From Phoma sp. XZ068 (Eukaryota > Ascomycota > Dothideomycetes > Pleosporales > Didymellaceae), in assembly GCA_004835665.1 (NCBI GenBank), contig RBKR01000001.1:2480001-2544000 (forward strand): a stretch of 64,000 nucleotides of DNA. Reading direction: 5' to 3'. The translations under genes and the position numbers were made by a program. Each line of letters starts with the position of its first letter. Position 1 is the stretch's first letter. Of this stretch, positions 45,177 through 57,540 are shown one piece after another. Under the pieces are notes generated by a model, which saw only the letters and a program-made list of their open reading frames with translations, did no database searches and had not been told where the DNA came from.

Positions 45177-46541
45177 ATGCTTGTTGGACGTTACTGCCGT
45201 GCCACTACTAATATCCCTCGTGTCTGCTCTTCTGTTTCGTTTTCAAGATTCCCATCATCCTTCCGAGCTTCGTTTCCTACACCCACTCCAGCATTTCGCC
45301 CCGCAGCAAGACAATTTCCTCAAACACCGAATCGCAAAGCCTTCGCCACAATGGCCGCCAACACTCCGTACGTCACGCTCAACGATGGCAACAAGATGCC
45401 GCAAGTCGGTTTTGGGTTGTGGAAGGTTGATAACGCTACCTGTGCGGATACTGTGTACAATGCCATCAAGACTGGCTACCGTCTGTTCGATGGCGCATGT
45501 GGTATGTGACCGGTCTCTTAATTCGCATGGGCGCGTCGATCTCGATCTGAAATTGGGCGCATGGAGAACTTGTAGATCTTTAAAGGAAGAAACTGACTCT
45601 CGAACGATTAGACTATGGCAACGAGAAGGAAGCTGGAGAAGGTGTTGCACGTGCCATCAAGGAGGGTATTGTGAAGCGTGAGGATCTGTTCATTGTCTCC
45701 AAGCTGTGGCAGTCTTTCCACGATTATGACCAAGTTGAGCCCATCACCCGAAAGCAGCTTGCTGATTGGGGCGTTGATTACTTTGACCTGTGGGTCATTC
45801 ACTTCCCTGTAGCCCTTAAGTATGTCGCTCCCGAGACGAGGTACCCTCCTGGCTGGTACAACGATGATGCCTCGACCCAAATTGTACACAGCAATGCAAG
45901 GCTTGAGGATACATGGAGAGCGATGGAAGATGTCCAGAAGAAGGGTCTCGCAAAGAGCATTGGTGTCTCCAACTACAACGGTGCACTGCTGCTCGATATG
46001 TTCACATACGCCAAGGTTAAGCCTGCAACACTTCAGATCGAGCACCACCCCTACTACGTCCAGCCTAACCTGCTCAAGCTCGCTGAGCAGCACGGCATTG
46101 CTGTCACCGCATATTCGTCATTCGGACCTCAGTCGTTCATCGAGTGCGATATGAAGGTCGCCGCAGACACACCGCTGCTGTTCGATCACCCAGTTATCAC
46201 GAAGATCGCGGAAGCGCACGGCAAGACACCAGCACAGGTATGTTGACGTGAAGATCTTTGACGTGCACGGTTGCTGACGCACCCCCAAGGTACTCCTGCG
46301 ATGGTCGACACAGCGTGGTCTGTCCGTCATTCCCAAGAGCAACTCGCAGAACCGTCTGCAACAGAACTTGGATGTAACAAGCTTTGACTTGAAGTCTGAG
46401 GAGATCCAGCAGATCTCGGATCTGGACAAGAACTTGAAGTTCAACGTACCCACCAACGTTTGTCGCCCTGCATATACTTATTGTGTCAAGCTTCTCGCTA
46501 ACAAAGATCAGTACGGCATTCCCTGCTACGTCTTTGCATAG
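45177..46541 (+). CDS. aldo-keto reductase, D-xylose-reductase-like
   Basis: Four exons (to 45501, 45612-46237, 46290-46457, 46512-46541) with introns of 110, 52 and 54 nt. From the ATG at 45351 the protein is 324 aa, the normal length. From the in-frame ATG at 45177 it gains 58 residues that are basic and lack Asp and Glu, as in a mitochondrial presequence. The AKR catalytic set is visible: Asp in GYRLFDGA, Tyr in DYGNEKEAG, Lys in IVSKLW and His in WVIHFP. The cofactor motif IPKSNSQNR is that of xylose reductases. It should reduce aldoses to alditols with NAD(P)H. The last exon supplies only YGIPCYVFA. Confidence 0.93.
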
Positions 46542-47569
46542 ACGCATAAACCCCGCATCATGAGAACTACGGACCGAATAATCTGGCCGAGGTCGTGCTA
46601 GCGATTGGGGACACGCAGCGTTTTTATAGATGGCCTGACAATATGGCTCTAAATGATCAGAGTTCTCTTCGCTTGCGTACAAGTCTTCCAAGAGGGCCTA
46701 GGAACATCCACCATGACTCGCCTTCTCGATGTAGACATATAGCCTATACCAGTTGATAGCGAAATTCTGGCTCATCGTCCTGCCTATTGTGTCTTGAAAC
46801 TGTACTCCAGTGTGAAATGTGGCTGACTGAGGATATCGGCGTCAACGGAGCGATGTCAGTTTCCGTGTAATTATTCCAAATCTAAAGGCCAGATCTCGAC
46901 GCCATCTGGATGTCATTGTGAGATTCCCGTTGTGAATCAAAGCTTCGCTTCGATTGTCGCCCTGGTCGCAATTGAAACACAGCTGCCCGATACAATGTAG
47001 ACTTGACCAGCAGTTGTCCCATGCGACCAACTCCATACAATACTCCGCGCTCGCTTGTGCACCTCGTAATTCTTCCGGGACATTAAGATCATTTAACACG
47101 CCATAATGACGATCTCTCTGCAGAGTCTTCTAACCGCCTCGTAATTTCAGACATGGCTTCAGAACGTTTCCAGCAAATCTCCGTCTTGGCCGCTCGATCC
47201 GTTCCCGTGCCTTGTCCTGTCAAACCGAAACAGGGCATATCCGCACGCAGCCGGGCTACTTCACCCCAGGGCGAGGCGAGGCAAGGCAAAGCCACTAGCC
47301 TCGACCGTTGACGAGTCATGTCACACGTGGCAAGGCTGGTGTGATGAGAATCGTAGGTGCATGCAGCTCAGCCATGTCTGTCGATCGCGAGGACAACGGA
47401 CACACGTGTGAATCGGTCCGCCGCTCGGTTAATTGGCTTAACGTCAACGTCTATCATTATCATCTGTGCGTAGGTATCTAATATGCTGGAAAATGGGTAG
47501 AACAGTAATACAAAATACAATATGTAATTGGGTATCGATCCGTAGCAGAATTGAAGGCCTGCTCAAACA
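46542..47569. other. intergenic 1.0 kb
   Basis: Two minus-strand frames of 76 and 85 codons (47,319-47,089 and 47,099-46,842) overlap slightly. They could be remnants, but neither has a recognisable motif. Otherwise nothing was seen. Confidence 0.4.
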
Positions 47570-49029
47570 TCATAGTGCGTGGCTTGCACGATCGCTCTCG
47601 ACCTTCATCTCCGTCTTTTTCGTGATAACCAACCGTGTCTCATCGCTCAGATGTCTGAAAACATCGTCTGCATCCCGTAAACTCGATGTGCGGTTTCCAA
47701 CCCACACTTCGGCGTCATGCCTAAGGCCTTCGTCCTGCGGGCGGAAAGTTGGCACTTCCGTCGATCTGATGATAGACGTCTCTGAGGTAGGCGAACTCTG
47801 GCCAGGCTCTGGTGAAGGCGCTTTCGTCTCGTTCCTCGAACGGGCGCTTGGCCCTAGCCTCACTCGTGCTGGCTTGTTTTCATGTTCTAGCCGACTCATC
47901 TGATAGCTTGGCTCAGACCCTCCGGATTGAGACTGGATAACGTTGCCATTCCTTGCGTAGCGCTTCGCTACATAGCTCGTCATCAGATCCTTGTTGAAAG
48001 GGCGTAGGAAAGGACCCATTCCGGTGATCGTAAGCGAGATGATAGCATAGCTCATCTGCCACTGGTTGGCGACTAAGTAGAAGCTGCTTGCGTATGTAAC
48101 ATTCGTGTTGGAGATCGCATCGTGGAAGTAGTAGAGTCGAATAGCCGCGATTGTGATGATAGGCAGTCGTGCTGAGAAGGCGAAGACGACAAGGAACTTG
48201 GCCCTCCATCGCATATGAAGTGTCCACACAAGTTGGACAGCAATGAGGAAGATGAGTCCTTCGGTAGCGATGTCGAGAGCGGTGATAGCTTGCCATTTCG
48301 GCCACTGATACGCAAGTTAGCCTTGCACGACGACTTTGATAAGAGACAATAGTCTACGTACCATGTCTTTGCATTCACCAGCTCTGCTGGTATAGAACTG
48401 CGCAGGATTACATGGGACCGCGATCAGAACAATCGAGACAAGTGCCCACACGGCAGAACCGGCAATCATGGTCCACGACGCAACTCTGTGCCCGCCGCTT
48501 GGCGACAGCCGCATATACAACAGCAAGATAGACGTCTTGGTTGTCCATAGCGTGAGAATGTAGAAGATCTGCGAGGCGAAACCTTGCTGTTGTGGTTGTC
48601 AGTCATGTTCCTGCACAAGTGGGCCGCGCGACTGCCCCGCGAGCGGGCGCTGGGGGAGCAGCCGAAACCTTGCGGAAATATTTTGACGCACCTTTCCGAT
48701 TGTCTCGAGGCGATCCAGAGGAATGTCTTCCTGAGGACCACCAAGGCCTAGTTTGACGAGATGCAGTATTATTCCAGTCTGAACTGTGTCTAGGAACTAT
48801 GCGAATGATCAGCAACCGCGCCGCAGCGACGCACTCTACTTAAACTCACTGTCGCTGCTGCAAGGAAGTAATCATCAGACCTCCACTCGCTCACTTGCGT
48901 GCGCATCCATACTCGTATGATGAAGCACACCCAAACGAAGGCCAAAGTGCATCCTGCCGTGACGACGATTAATCCACGTTTATCATCGTCGGTGATTTTG
49001 AACGGTGCTGGGATGACGTCTCCAGCCAT
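47570..49029 (-). CDS. seven-TM rhodopsin-like membrane protein, Pth11-related family
   Basis: Five coding blocks are covered by four introns' worth of checks; I support five segments joined as 49029-48850, 48796-48692, 48586-48362 and 48304-47570, that is four exons and three introns of 53, 105 and 57 nt, giving 414 aa. The order is that of the fungal rhodopsin domain: an N-terminal helix (LIVVTAGCTLAFVWVCFIIR), RSDDYFLAAAT, GFASQIFYILTLWTTKTSIL, then VPCNPAQFY, KWQAITALDIATEGLIFLI and GMGPFLRPFNK. A 110-residue Ser/Pro-rich cytosolic tail follows. Such proteins sit in the plasma membrane and some sense surfaces or nutrients. It lacks an obvious CFEM domain. The ligand is unknown. Confidence 0.88.
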
Positions 49030-50163
49030 GGCTGACGGTGGGGAAGTCGAAGAGTGTCAGCGAGACAACAGAACTCCCATCAGTCGGCCAGGGGGTTTTT
49101 GTGTAAGACTGAGCGTCAAGACTGAGAAGCATGCAGGTCCGCAAGCAGCAGGTCCACGTCCACTTCTTTTGCCCTGCAGCATACCCAGCCGGATCAACCG
49201 CAAATTCCCAGCGCAGGGGTAAGCTGATACCCGACCTCAAGCACCATGTGGTCGGACCGCACGAGCGACAGCAATTCATTCGTTGACCGTGCAACACGGA
49301 GGCTAAGCGAGCACCAGTACGATCCCTTTATCCGTACCAAGCTGAATTTGCCGTTGTGGTACTAGCTCGCTCGGTGGGATTCTAATGGACTCTCTAACGG
49401 ATTGCAGCGGTATGCCTTCCACAAGCTTTGGTGCGAAGTCATGGACATTTAGTGTCTACGCGGCTGCAGCTCTCCCGATTGTCGCTACCAAGGTACAACC
49501 ATGGCAATTCCAAACATTCAACTGTAAATCTCTTACTGTTGGAAAAATTTCCATCAGGCCTCCAGAGATCCAAGGGCGATCCGCCACCAGGAACCGGATC
49601 AGCAGTGCCCATGTCGCACATGCGCGCATCGGGGGGAGTTCCTGTTCGGATTTTCCTATAATTTTCCTACCCCTGTTCCACCTCAGATCCTGTGAAGCAA
49701 ACGTAACGGACACGGCAGCACACAAGTGCATCTCGTGTGAACGCGGGTTGAATCGCGACCCCTCCACTTTAAATCAGCCGCTTCTGCATCAAGGCCAAGG
49801 GTCCAGCCGTCGCGATTCTGGCCAGTGGAAGCGGGCCGCAGGGCCCGATTGGCTTTCGGGTCATGCAATCCATTTCTCCACCCTAGAAGCATTCCGCCAC
49901 AGCGTCCGTGGCATCTCGTTGGATGGCGGTTCGTCGGCATGGAATCACCATGTTGGCGTGTTGGCCGTTCGCGCATAACGAATGGCCGAAGCCATGCTTC
50001 TAGCGGCCGCAAGGGTTGCACGGTGTTCAACATCAGTTTACCCAAGACTCAAGGAGCTACCCCCGCTGGACTTTTCACATTTGAATTTGACCGAACGTCT
50101 CTTTCCCTTCTATCAACTATCCGTGGCGCTCTCCCGCATTTGCGCACCTGCAAGTGATCGAAC
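49030..50163. promoter_or_regulatory. intergenic between divergent receptor and permease
   Basis: 1.13 kb holding both promoters. Frames on either strand lack protein character. No repeat was recognised. Confidence 0.4.
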
Positions 50164-51944
50164 ATGGGTTCTTCGTATGACAGTTCGGTCGCTGTGCCTA
50201 AGGAGGCCAGCGCAACATCACATCGCCACCAGGACAGCTTGGAGTATGCAGAGAACGGCGATGAGTACCACAGTTCTATTCAGGGCCACACACGGGCGGA
50301 CAATCGCGACATGACCCGCATGGGAAAGATTCAAGAGCTGAGGAGAAATTACCGCCCGTTGTCAGCACTCGCCTTTACCGTTATTCTTCAGGGTGTGTGG
50401 GAGGTTCTCTTGACGTAAGTACCTGTTACGCATTGCTCTCCTGTGCGACAACACTACTAACATTGCGAAACAGTGCGACGTACCAAGGTCTTGTTGATGG
50501 AGGGCCAGCAGGTCTTATCTGGAGTTTCGTTTGGACATGGTTTGGCTTCAGTATGGTCATGCTTTCGCTCGCTGAGATGGCCTCAATGGCCCCAACTGCT
50601 GGTGGTCAGTACCACTGGGTGTCCGAGTTCGCCCCTCCATCTATCCAAAGGTCTCTCAGTTACTTCACCGGATGGATGTCAACCCTCTCATGGCAAGCTG
50701 GTACAGCATCTGGTCCCTTCCTGGTTGGAACCTTGATCCAGTCCTCAGCCACGATCATGTATCCTGACTACGCCGCCACCAACTGGCAAGGCACGCTCAT
50801 GGTCATTGCCGTTACCGTTTTGGTATGGATATTGAACGTTTACGGCTCCAAGGCCATGCCTCTGTTCCAGAACGTCATGCTGATGGTCCACATTTTTGGC
50901 TTCCTGGCAATCATCATTGTCTTCTGGACCCTTAACCCCAGGAATACAGCTGAGGTCACCTTCACACAGTTTACCAACGGTGGAGGCTGGAACTCGACTG
51001 GTCTTGCGCTGATGGTCGGTCAAATCTCTGCCATTTACGCCTGTATCTGTAAGTATACATGCACCGGGAAGCACATAACATCACTAACATTCAATTCATC
51101 AAGGCTCTGATGGTGTTGCTCACTTGGCTGAAGAGGTCAAGGACGCCGGAAAGACTGTCCCCAGGGCCATGATCAACGCCTACCTCATGAACGGTTTGAT
51201 TGGTCTTGTCTTCCTGATCAGTTACATGTTCATGGTTACCGACCTTGATGCTGCCCTCAACGATGCCTCTGGCTACCCCCACATCTGGGTCTTCTCCCAG
51301 GCTGTTGGGCCCGGTGGTGTTGTTGCCCTCAACGCCATCCCCACAGTTCTTATCTTTGCTGGCACTCTTACCTTCAACTTGTCCACCTCCCGCCAAACAT
51401 GGGCGTTTGCTCGTGACCACGGTCTGCCATTCAGTGAATGGATCGGCAAGGTCGACAAGAAGCGTGACAACCCCGCCAACTCTGTTACATTCACTTGTGC
51501 TATCACTATTCTCCTTTCTCTCATTAACATCGGATCTGATACCGCTTTCAATGCTAGTAAGTTTTGCATACGACACTTTGACATGAATCCAAGCTAATAG
51601 TATCAGTCATCTCTCTCAACGTCGTGTCTCTCATGATTACATACGTCTTTTCCATCGGCTCCGTCCTCTACCGCCGCATCACCGCACCTGAGCTCCTCCC
51701 CGTCTGCGCTTGGTCCCTCGGCAAGTGGGGCGTCCCCGTCAACATCGGCGGCGTCCTGTACGCCTTGCACGCATTCTTCTGGTGTTTCTGGCCCGAGGGC
51801 ACACCTACCGATCTCGAGTCCTTCAACTGGGCGTCTGTCATGTTTGTTGCTGTCGCTGTTTTCAGCATGATTGATTACTTTATTCGCGCCAGGAAGCACT
51901 ACAAGGGCCCCGTTGTCCTTGTTGAGGGCTGGAAGGGAGAGTGA
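50164..51944 (+). CDS. amino acid/GABA/choline permease, APC superfamily
   Basis: Four exons (50164-50414, 50474-51048, 51104-51556, 51607-51944) with introns of 59, 55 and 50 nt give 538 aa. A hydrophilic N-terminus of about 65 residues precedes roughly twelve transmembrane segments. APC signatures include LSLAEMASMAPTAGGQYHWV near 105-125, HLAEEVKDAGKTVPRAM near 280, and LSTSRQTWAFARDHGLPFS near 365. These match the fungal GABA permease and choline transporter group (Uga4/Hnm1-like). The substrate cannot be decided from sequence. It should act at the plasma membrane. It converges with the GT32-like gene, 218 bp away. Confidence 0.93.
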
Positions 51945-52162
51945 TGGAAGCGATCTGTTACTAACGGTTGCGAAGAGCAGACTGAGCTGCTCGATAGACC
52001 CTTCGAACAGGAAGAGGTTGATTGAAAAAGTATCTTTGTAAGACTTATAATACAGCGTTGGAATATGGCACTATGCCCAATGAATACCCAGTGGCCTTTG
52101 AGCCAACTCCAATAAACTCCATGCCCTACTGTATCCGAATGTGAAGTCTAAGAAGTGGAAGT

Positions 52163-53500
52163 CTATGAAATAGCTGCCGCGGTGGTCGCCTTATTTTGTG
52201 TAGGATCGGAACTGTCCTTTGACTTGGGAAGTCGGGGCGAAGTAGAATTCAGCGCATGTGTCAGGTCGCCTGCTTCTTCCAGGTCCAGCTCATCGGGCAG
52301 CTCTAAAAGCTCCTTGCCATCCTCATTCCCACTAATGATGCCATCTGCTTTCATCTTCTTCACAGCGTCGTACGTGGCAACACCAAAGTTGCTGGTTCTG
52401 CTCAAGATCGTCTTCGGGTTGATATAGTCGTTGTAATGGCTCATTGTGAAGCCATGTAATAAGTATGTAGAGGAGAAGTCCATCTCCCATTCTGCGCGCC
52501 TCCGCCTGTTCAGCACGATATTGTCATATAGCTCCATCGGATCTGTAGTGTTTGCGAACACGGGGGAGGGGGACGGTCGGCCGGTGTTGGGTTTGAAAAG
52601 CTTATCAGTCGAATCTTGGAACCAGTGGGTAGGCGCGAAAGAGTTCCGATCGAGGATGAGGACTTCGTTGGGGATAGTGACGAGGTGTTCGGCGATGATG
52701 GTCATGCTGTGCAGGTTCGAAGCCCATGCGCCGTTGAAGCCTGCATGTTGCTCGCGTACGACGATGCGTGCCATTGTGCTGTTCGGCTTGGTCATAAAGG
52801 CTCCATTGTTGATCGTGCCGTTCACTGAGCCGTCCTCGCCTGCGCCTCCGTATTGGCGGCCACCGACGAACGCGAAGCCTGAATTGAGAAGAGGCGTCAG
52901 GGGTCGGAGAGGCACGACGTCCCAGTCCAGGTAGATACCACCAATCTTCGCGATTGTATCCCAGCGGATGAAGTCAGACTTGTGCTGGATAGCACTGATG
53001 CGTTGGTTCTCGCTGGGACCAGCAAAGTTGGGTACGTAGACTTCGTTCCAGCGCAGAATATCTGGGAAGGTATTGATGACCGCACGCGTCCATCGATCGC
53101 CCTTCATACTGGCGTTCCTGATTTCGGTCTCGTTGTAGTCCGTGTGGATGTATATCTGCGTCGGCTTGATGTACATGACCGAAGCAAAAATGGTAAGGAA
53201 GCTTGCAAAGGGGAACTTCATAATCGAGTCGGCATCTTTCTTAATGTATACATAGTGGACGATGCTGGGTATAGGATTATCTGTAGACGGCGGAGCCGAC
53301 TTCAGTATCCCTAATCCCTTTACACTCTCGACCGGCCCGAGAGGGCTTATGATTATGGTTACGGCGAGCGTGACGATGATGCATACTGCTATCGCGATCT
53401 TGATGCCGATTCGTGAGCGTGCGAGGGGAGGTAGAGGACTGAGGGGCATGTAGTCATGCGACTTGCGGAAGATACTGAGGGAGCGAAGTTGGTTCAACAT
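52163..53500 (-). CDS. GT32-like glycosyltransferase, type II membrane protein
   Basis: A single exon. The open frame extends further upstream without ATG, and the first ATG at 53500 gives 445 aa. A single signal anchor lies at about 34-53 (IAIAVCIIVTLAVTIIISPL). The lumenal domain has IPSIVHYVYIKK, then HKSDFIRWDTIAKIGGIYLD, in which the DXD sugar-nucleotide motif is DWD near 187-189. LLHGFTMSHYNDY follows. This order is typical of the glycosyltransferase sugar-binding (DXD, GT32/Och1-like) family in the Golgi, which adds mannose or related sugars to glycans. Several N-x-S/T sequons are present. Donor and acceptor are unknown. Confidence 0.88.
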   Translation of the reverse strand: MLNQLRSLSIFRKSHDYMPLSPLPPLARSRIGIKIAIAVCIIVTLAVTIIISPLGPVESVKGLGILKSAPPSTDNPIPSIVHYVYIKKDADSIMKFPFASFLTIFASVMYIKPTQIYIHTDYNETEIRNASMKGDRWTRAVINTFPDILRWNEVYVPNFAGPSENQRISAIQHKSDFIRWDTIAKIGGIYLDWDVVPLRPLTPLLNSGFAFVGGRQYGGAGEDGSVNGTINNGAFMTKPNSTMARIVVREQHAGFNGAWASNLHSMTIIAEHLVTIPNEVLILDRNSFAPTHWFQDSTDKLFKPNTGRPSPSPVFANTTDPMELYDNIVLNRRRRAEWEMDFSSTYLLHGFTMSHYNDYINPKTILSRTSNFGVATYDAVKKMKADGIISGNEDGKELLELPDELDLEEAGDLTHALNSTSPRLPKSKDSSDPTQNKATTAAAIS

Positions 53501-55421
53501 GGCGACATAAAGAAAACGCTTATAACAAGTAATGAATGGATGACTACGATGAGTCGCGAAGATGAAGGGAAGAAGCTGACGGAATCGACACCGAAGCAAA
53601 AGAGCGCAGCAACAAGAGGAATGTCAGGCGCGTAGACGGAGGGACACTTTGATAAGGACATTACCAAGGAGTCTGTATCTGGTTCATCATCACCTTCTGG
53701 AATCCTGAACTACCACAAACAGCTCATCCACATGGCGCTATAGCCCGCTAGGCTTGCTGTCAAGGCGATTTTGCAGGCCCAAATGCGCCACGTCGCGCGA
53801 TAATCCCAATTCATGTCGTTGTGGAGTTGAAGTCAGCTGTGCCTAAAAACAGCCACAGCGTGGATGGGGACGCCTGTAGTGGTCTGGCTCCTTCACCTTT
53901 TGGTTTCCGCATTTATCTAGCCACCGGTAACAGCTTTACAAGAGAGTAAATTGCTAACAGCCTTGCGTGGGTATCATAAACAGCGAAGGATTATTTGAAG
54001 CAACTTGATCGTATCCCAAGATAGTAGCGGAAATTCTTGTGTAAGCTTTGCCATGCATCGTCAGGCTCACAGTATCTGGAAGCCTGACTCACGATAATGT
54101 TCGTATCTTCACAAAATCAAAGAGCTCGATTGCGATTTTTGCAGCACTTGGCAGCGTCTACAAAATAACAGTTTGACCGGACGTAGTTAGTTGTAGGCGT
54201 CTCCGTGTGCCAAGTTTGGTTAGACACATGTCATTTGAGATGAGGCGCTCATAGTAAGGTGCCGGCCGACAGTGAGAGCCTAAGCGAGTACTCAGGTCAT
54301 TGCTAGTCATCATCACTAGGCTGGATTGGCGACCACAGGTCTCCACTCTGGGCTTGCTTCTTCTTATCACACCCACTTCCCCTGAGCGATTGCATTTTTT
54401 CTATCGTCGCCAAGTGTTTTGGAGGGCTTCCACCTTGGAGTGTGCCGCCACGCGGCATTCAGTGTCAAGTTCTCCCCTTTGCAGCTCCCCAGCAACAACA
54501 GCGCATGAGGAAGGACAGGGAAAGAAATATCGGTAATACAAATATCGACACATGTCTTTCGAGACCTCAAAGACTCCTATACAGCTCGATAACAGAACTA
54601 TTGCTCGTATTGCAAAGCGTAGTTCATATTTTAGCGTCCGATGGGAAGGCAGCCACACACGAGCTGGGCGTTTCACACGGGTTCAACAATACTCGAAACC
54701 AGCGAAACCACGAGACGTCCTACGATGAGTGAGAAGTCAAACCTCTATCTTTTATGGAACACATGATTTTTCTTTTCTGGGTCTGCAGTTTGATATTTAC
54801 TACGAGCATCTGATTGAGACCAATCGACACAAACTTTCAGCTTGTAATGTCCGCGCTGCAGTTTCTCTGGAGACGTCCATATTAGGAGCCAGCAAAGATC
54901 GTATACCAAGGTCGTCCTCATTACTAACGTGTTACTCTACATGTCGGAGTCCCCCAATGTAATCTGCTCTTCACTCGCTCTTAAATCATCGAGCTCTTGC
55001 ATCATGCGTTTTCCATGCCACCCTTCTCATGGTCCTCCCAGCTGCGACCCTGCACCAACTTAGCACAAAACTTTCATTTGCACTCAAGCCTGCATAGATC
55101 AATGGCCATTCTCTGAAAGCAACGCTTTAAATGTTCAATCCCGGCTTCTCCATGTGCCTTCATTCCTTTATCGACGATTTACGACAAGATGTGAAACCAC
55201 GGACTCAATACTTTCAATCATCCCAGAAGATAAATAGCACTGGTTCAAATCTATCTATTCTACAAGTGTGCAAAAGGCGTAGAGCTGCCAAAAGACAGCC
55301 TTACAATTACAAAACCTTGTGATTTCTCTGTGAAGTCTACATACATATTCTGGCACACCTGCTAAGCGGTGATGTAGCCAACACTGCAAGTCAGCGCAAT
55401 ACAGAACGCATGCAAAGGTCA
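53501..55421. other. intergenic 1.9 kb, no accepted gene
   Basis: AT-richer than the gene regions. Frames are short and disordered on both strands. Nothing repeated or structured was recognised. Confidence 0.5.
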
Positions 55422-56098
55422 CTAGTTCATGCCCATGCCCTGCGTCTGCTGTTGAAGTAGCCCCGTACCTCGATCATCCATCCCACGTCCACGATCCCTC
55501 ATCAACAACAAGTATAGGTGTTGAGCCTTCCTTGCCTCTGACATGAAGCGAGTAGAAACGAAATGCTTCACTTTTGCAATACCCTGCACTTCTGTGCTGC
55601 ACTCTCCTGGTCCAACACGACTGGTATCGTCTGGAGGAAGTCGAACGCCCTGCGAGGAGCAGCCTCTTGCGCAAGCAATGACTTGCCGAGCTCTTCGATG
55701 TTCTTGATATACTGGTCGCGTCCGATGGGAAGACAGGTGTCGGGTATTGGGCCATTCGTAAGGCTGGCGGTGAATCTATCTTCAGGTGCGCATCCATCTG
55801 GAGCATCCTCAGGTTCAGCGATCCAGGCCATCGCAAGGTCCTCGTTTTGTTTGAGGAGCTCGATGATCTCGTGTTAATACCACTCTGTGTCACTGATCTG
55901 GTCGATACAGTCGAGGCTTTTCAACTCTACTTGCTTCATTGTCTGACGGTCCAGGATGACGTACTTTTCGAGGATTTGCATTTCCAGATCATGGATACAG
56001 CCTCTCATACCATCCTTGATCTCTTCTACTGCGTCGTGTCGCATCTGCACCATATCGTCTCTGAGAGCGTTCAATGCCTCCTCGGTCGGTGTCTTCAT
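55422..56098 (-). CDS. small helical protein, function unknown, tentative model
   Basis: A tentative three-exon model (56098-55931, 55867-55583, 55535-55422) with introns of 63 and 47 nt gives 188 aa. The first intron has a weak GTAGAG donor but a good TTAAC branch-like site before its AG, and it removes an in-frame TAA. The result has long charged helices (EEALNALRDDMVQMRHDAVE, IIELLKQNEDLAMAW), PIGRDQYIKNIEELGKSLLA, and a Gln/Met-rich end. The second acceptor (AGAG rather than an earlier CAG) was chosen because it opens a 37-codon tail, so this end is uncertain. No family was recognised. The alternative is a decayed gene. Confidence 0.45.
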
Positions 56099-56671
56099 GG
56101 TGAGTCAGTTGCTTGCTTAAAGTCTTTCCGAGGTATTGGTTGTCACGTCTAGAGTGGTAGGGTGAGTGGATATTTGTAGGCTCCAAGGCCCATAATTGTT
56201 GACCATAAGCAAACAATCTGTGACTTGTGCTTCTTTGATAACGTTCCGACGCTCTGGTCTTGTTTCGTTATGGAGTCCAAAGAACCTTCATCTACATGAC
56301 CTGTCCCTCTAGAGGATTCTAGTCGACGTAGCTGTAGAACAAGTCTTGAATGCATATTTACGCACGTGCGCACCCAAAAGCCAGAAGGGAACAGAATGCA
56401 GCAAAAATAGCAAAATCCTTAGAATTTGAATTGTTGATCAAGTTTGGAGGAACAATAAGCATGCTGGTTGAGCAGTGAGGCTGGCCGGAGCATCTTCGGC
56501 TCCTTGGAGCTCCAGACATCACCGCGTTCAGTCCACTTGTTCCAGGCGCGCATTCCCAACGACCCAATCCACGCCCGCCTCAACCACGCCCTTGAGCTTC
56601 CCCATCACGCTGAACTCCCCAGACCCCACACAGGCACAACACCTTGCATGACAGCTTGATCGACTGCAAAC
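56099..56671. promoter_or_regulatory. intergenic between divergent genes
   Basis: 573 bp with the promoters of the small helical protein and the INO80F-like gene. No element was recognised. Confidence 0.4.
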
Positions 56672-57540
56672 ATGCCTCAACCAGGTACACATCATCCTGG
56701 CGCGTCGCGCTCCTCAAGCATGCGCCTTCGATGACTAATTGCTCTGCAGCAGCGAGAGCCTTCTCACAGAAAGATCTGCCACCTTCGGTCGAAACGGCCT
56801 ACTACCGCAAATGTATCGACCTGCGCCGACGCATCAACGACATAGAAGAGAACAACGATGGCACAAGACAACGCATCCAGCGCCTGAACCGCGGTATCCA
56901 AAAGATGCGCCTTGAGCGCGCCTTCCTCCTTGATCAGCTACAGAAGCACCAAGAGTACAACATGGACGACTCCGACCGCAGCTCCAGCCCACCACCAACA
57001 CCTACAGATAAGCCGCTCCGCAGCAAGCGCAGCCACAGGAAAGGCACGCCGCCACCTGCTGGCGCTGGTGCTGCACCAGGTAGCGGTGCAGCAGGACTCT
57101 CAGGTGCGCCTAACGCAGCTTCACCGGGCGAGCACGGAACACACCACCTCGCCATCTCGCACCCTCAAGCCATCAACCCCATGTCCAGCGCGCAAAGCAC
57201 GCCTGAGCCCTCACGACACACGAACCCCTTCTTCAGCTCCATCGGCGCTTCAGCTTCACCACACGCCTCTCACTCCGCCGTCAATGGCACCCAGAACGCC
57301 CTCCCGCCTCTCCACTCCCTCCCGGGGATGCAGCCACAAGCCCAGCAGACACCCACTCCCCGCGCATACTTCGACCCCGCGTATGATACCGAGCGCCCCA
57401 CACCCGCCCCCGCAGAGAGCGAGGGCGGGAGACAACGCGCCTACTCTGGTGCCCAGCCACCGCAACAAGCCGAAACACCTCAGAACGGGGACACGGAGAT
57501 GCGTGACGCTGGGTTCACGGCTGCCAATAACAACCAGTAG
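56672..57540 (+). CDS. INO80 complex subunit F-like protein
   Basis: Two exons (56672-56684, 56750-57540) with a 65-nt intron give 267 aa. The first exon encodes only MPQP plus one base, and the acceptor follows CTAAT and TCTGCAG. Residues about 20-70 form one helical unit: YYRKCIDLRRRINDIEENND, RIQRLNRGIQKMRLERAFL and LLDQLQKH. I recognise this as the INO80F/TFPT-type helical domain of fungal INO80 chromatin-remodelling subunits. Recognition is from memory of the family pattern. The remainder is Pro/Ser/Ala-rich and disordered, ending EMRDAGFTAANNNQ. The stop is TAG, and the same frame stays open for 102 more codons (see findings). Confidence 0.72.

Noticed and set aside
46842..47319. Two overlapping minus-strand frames of 85 and 76 codons as a gene
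   Set aside because: The first starts at GTG, no convincing intron joins them, and no motif is visible. They are mentioned only as possible remnants.
55874..55876. In-frame TAA read as a nonsense mutation
   Set aside because: A 63-nt GT-AG intron with a TTAAC branch-like site removes it in phase, so decay is not required, although it is not excluded.
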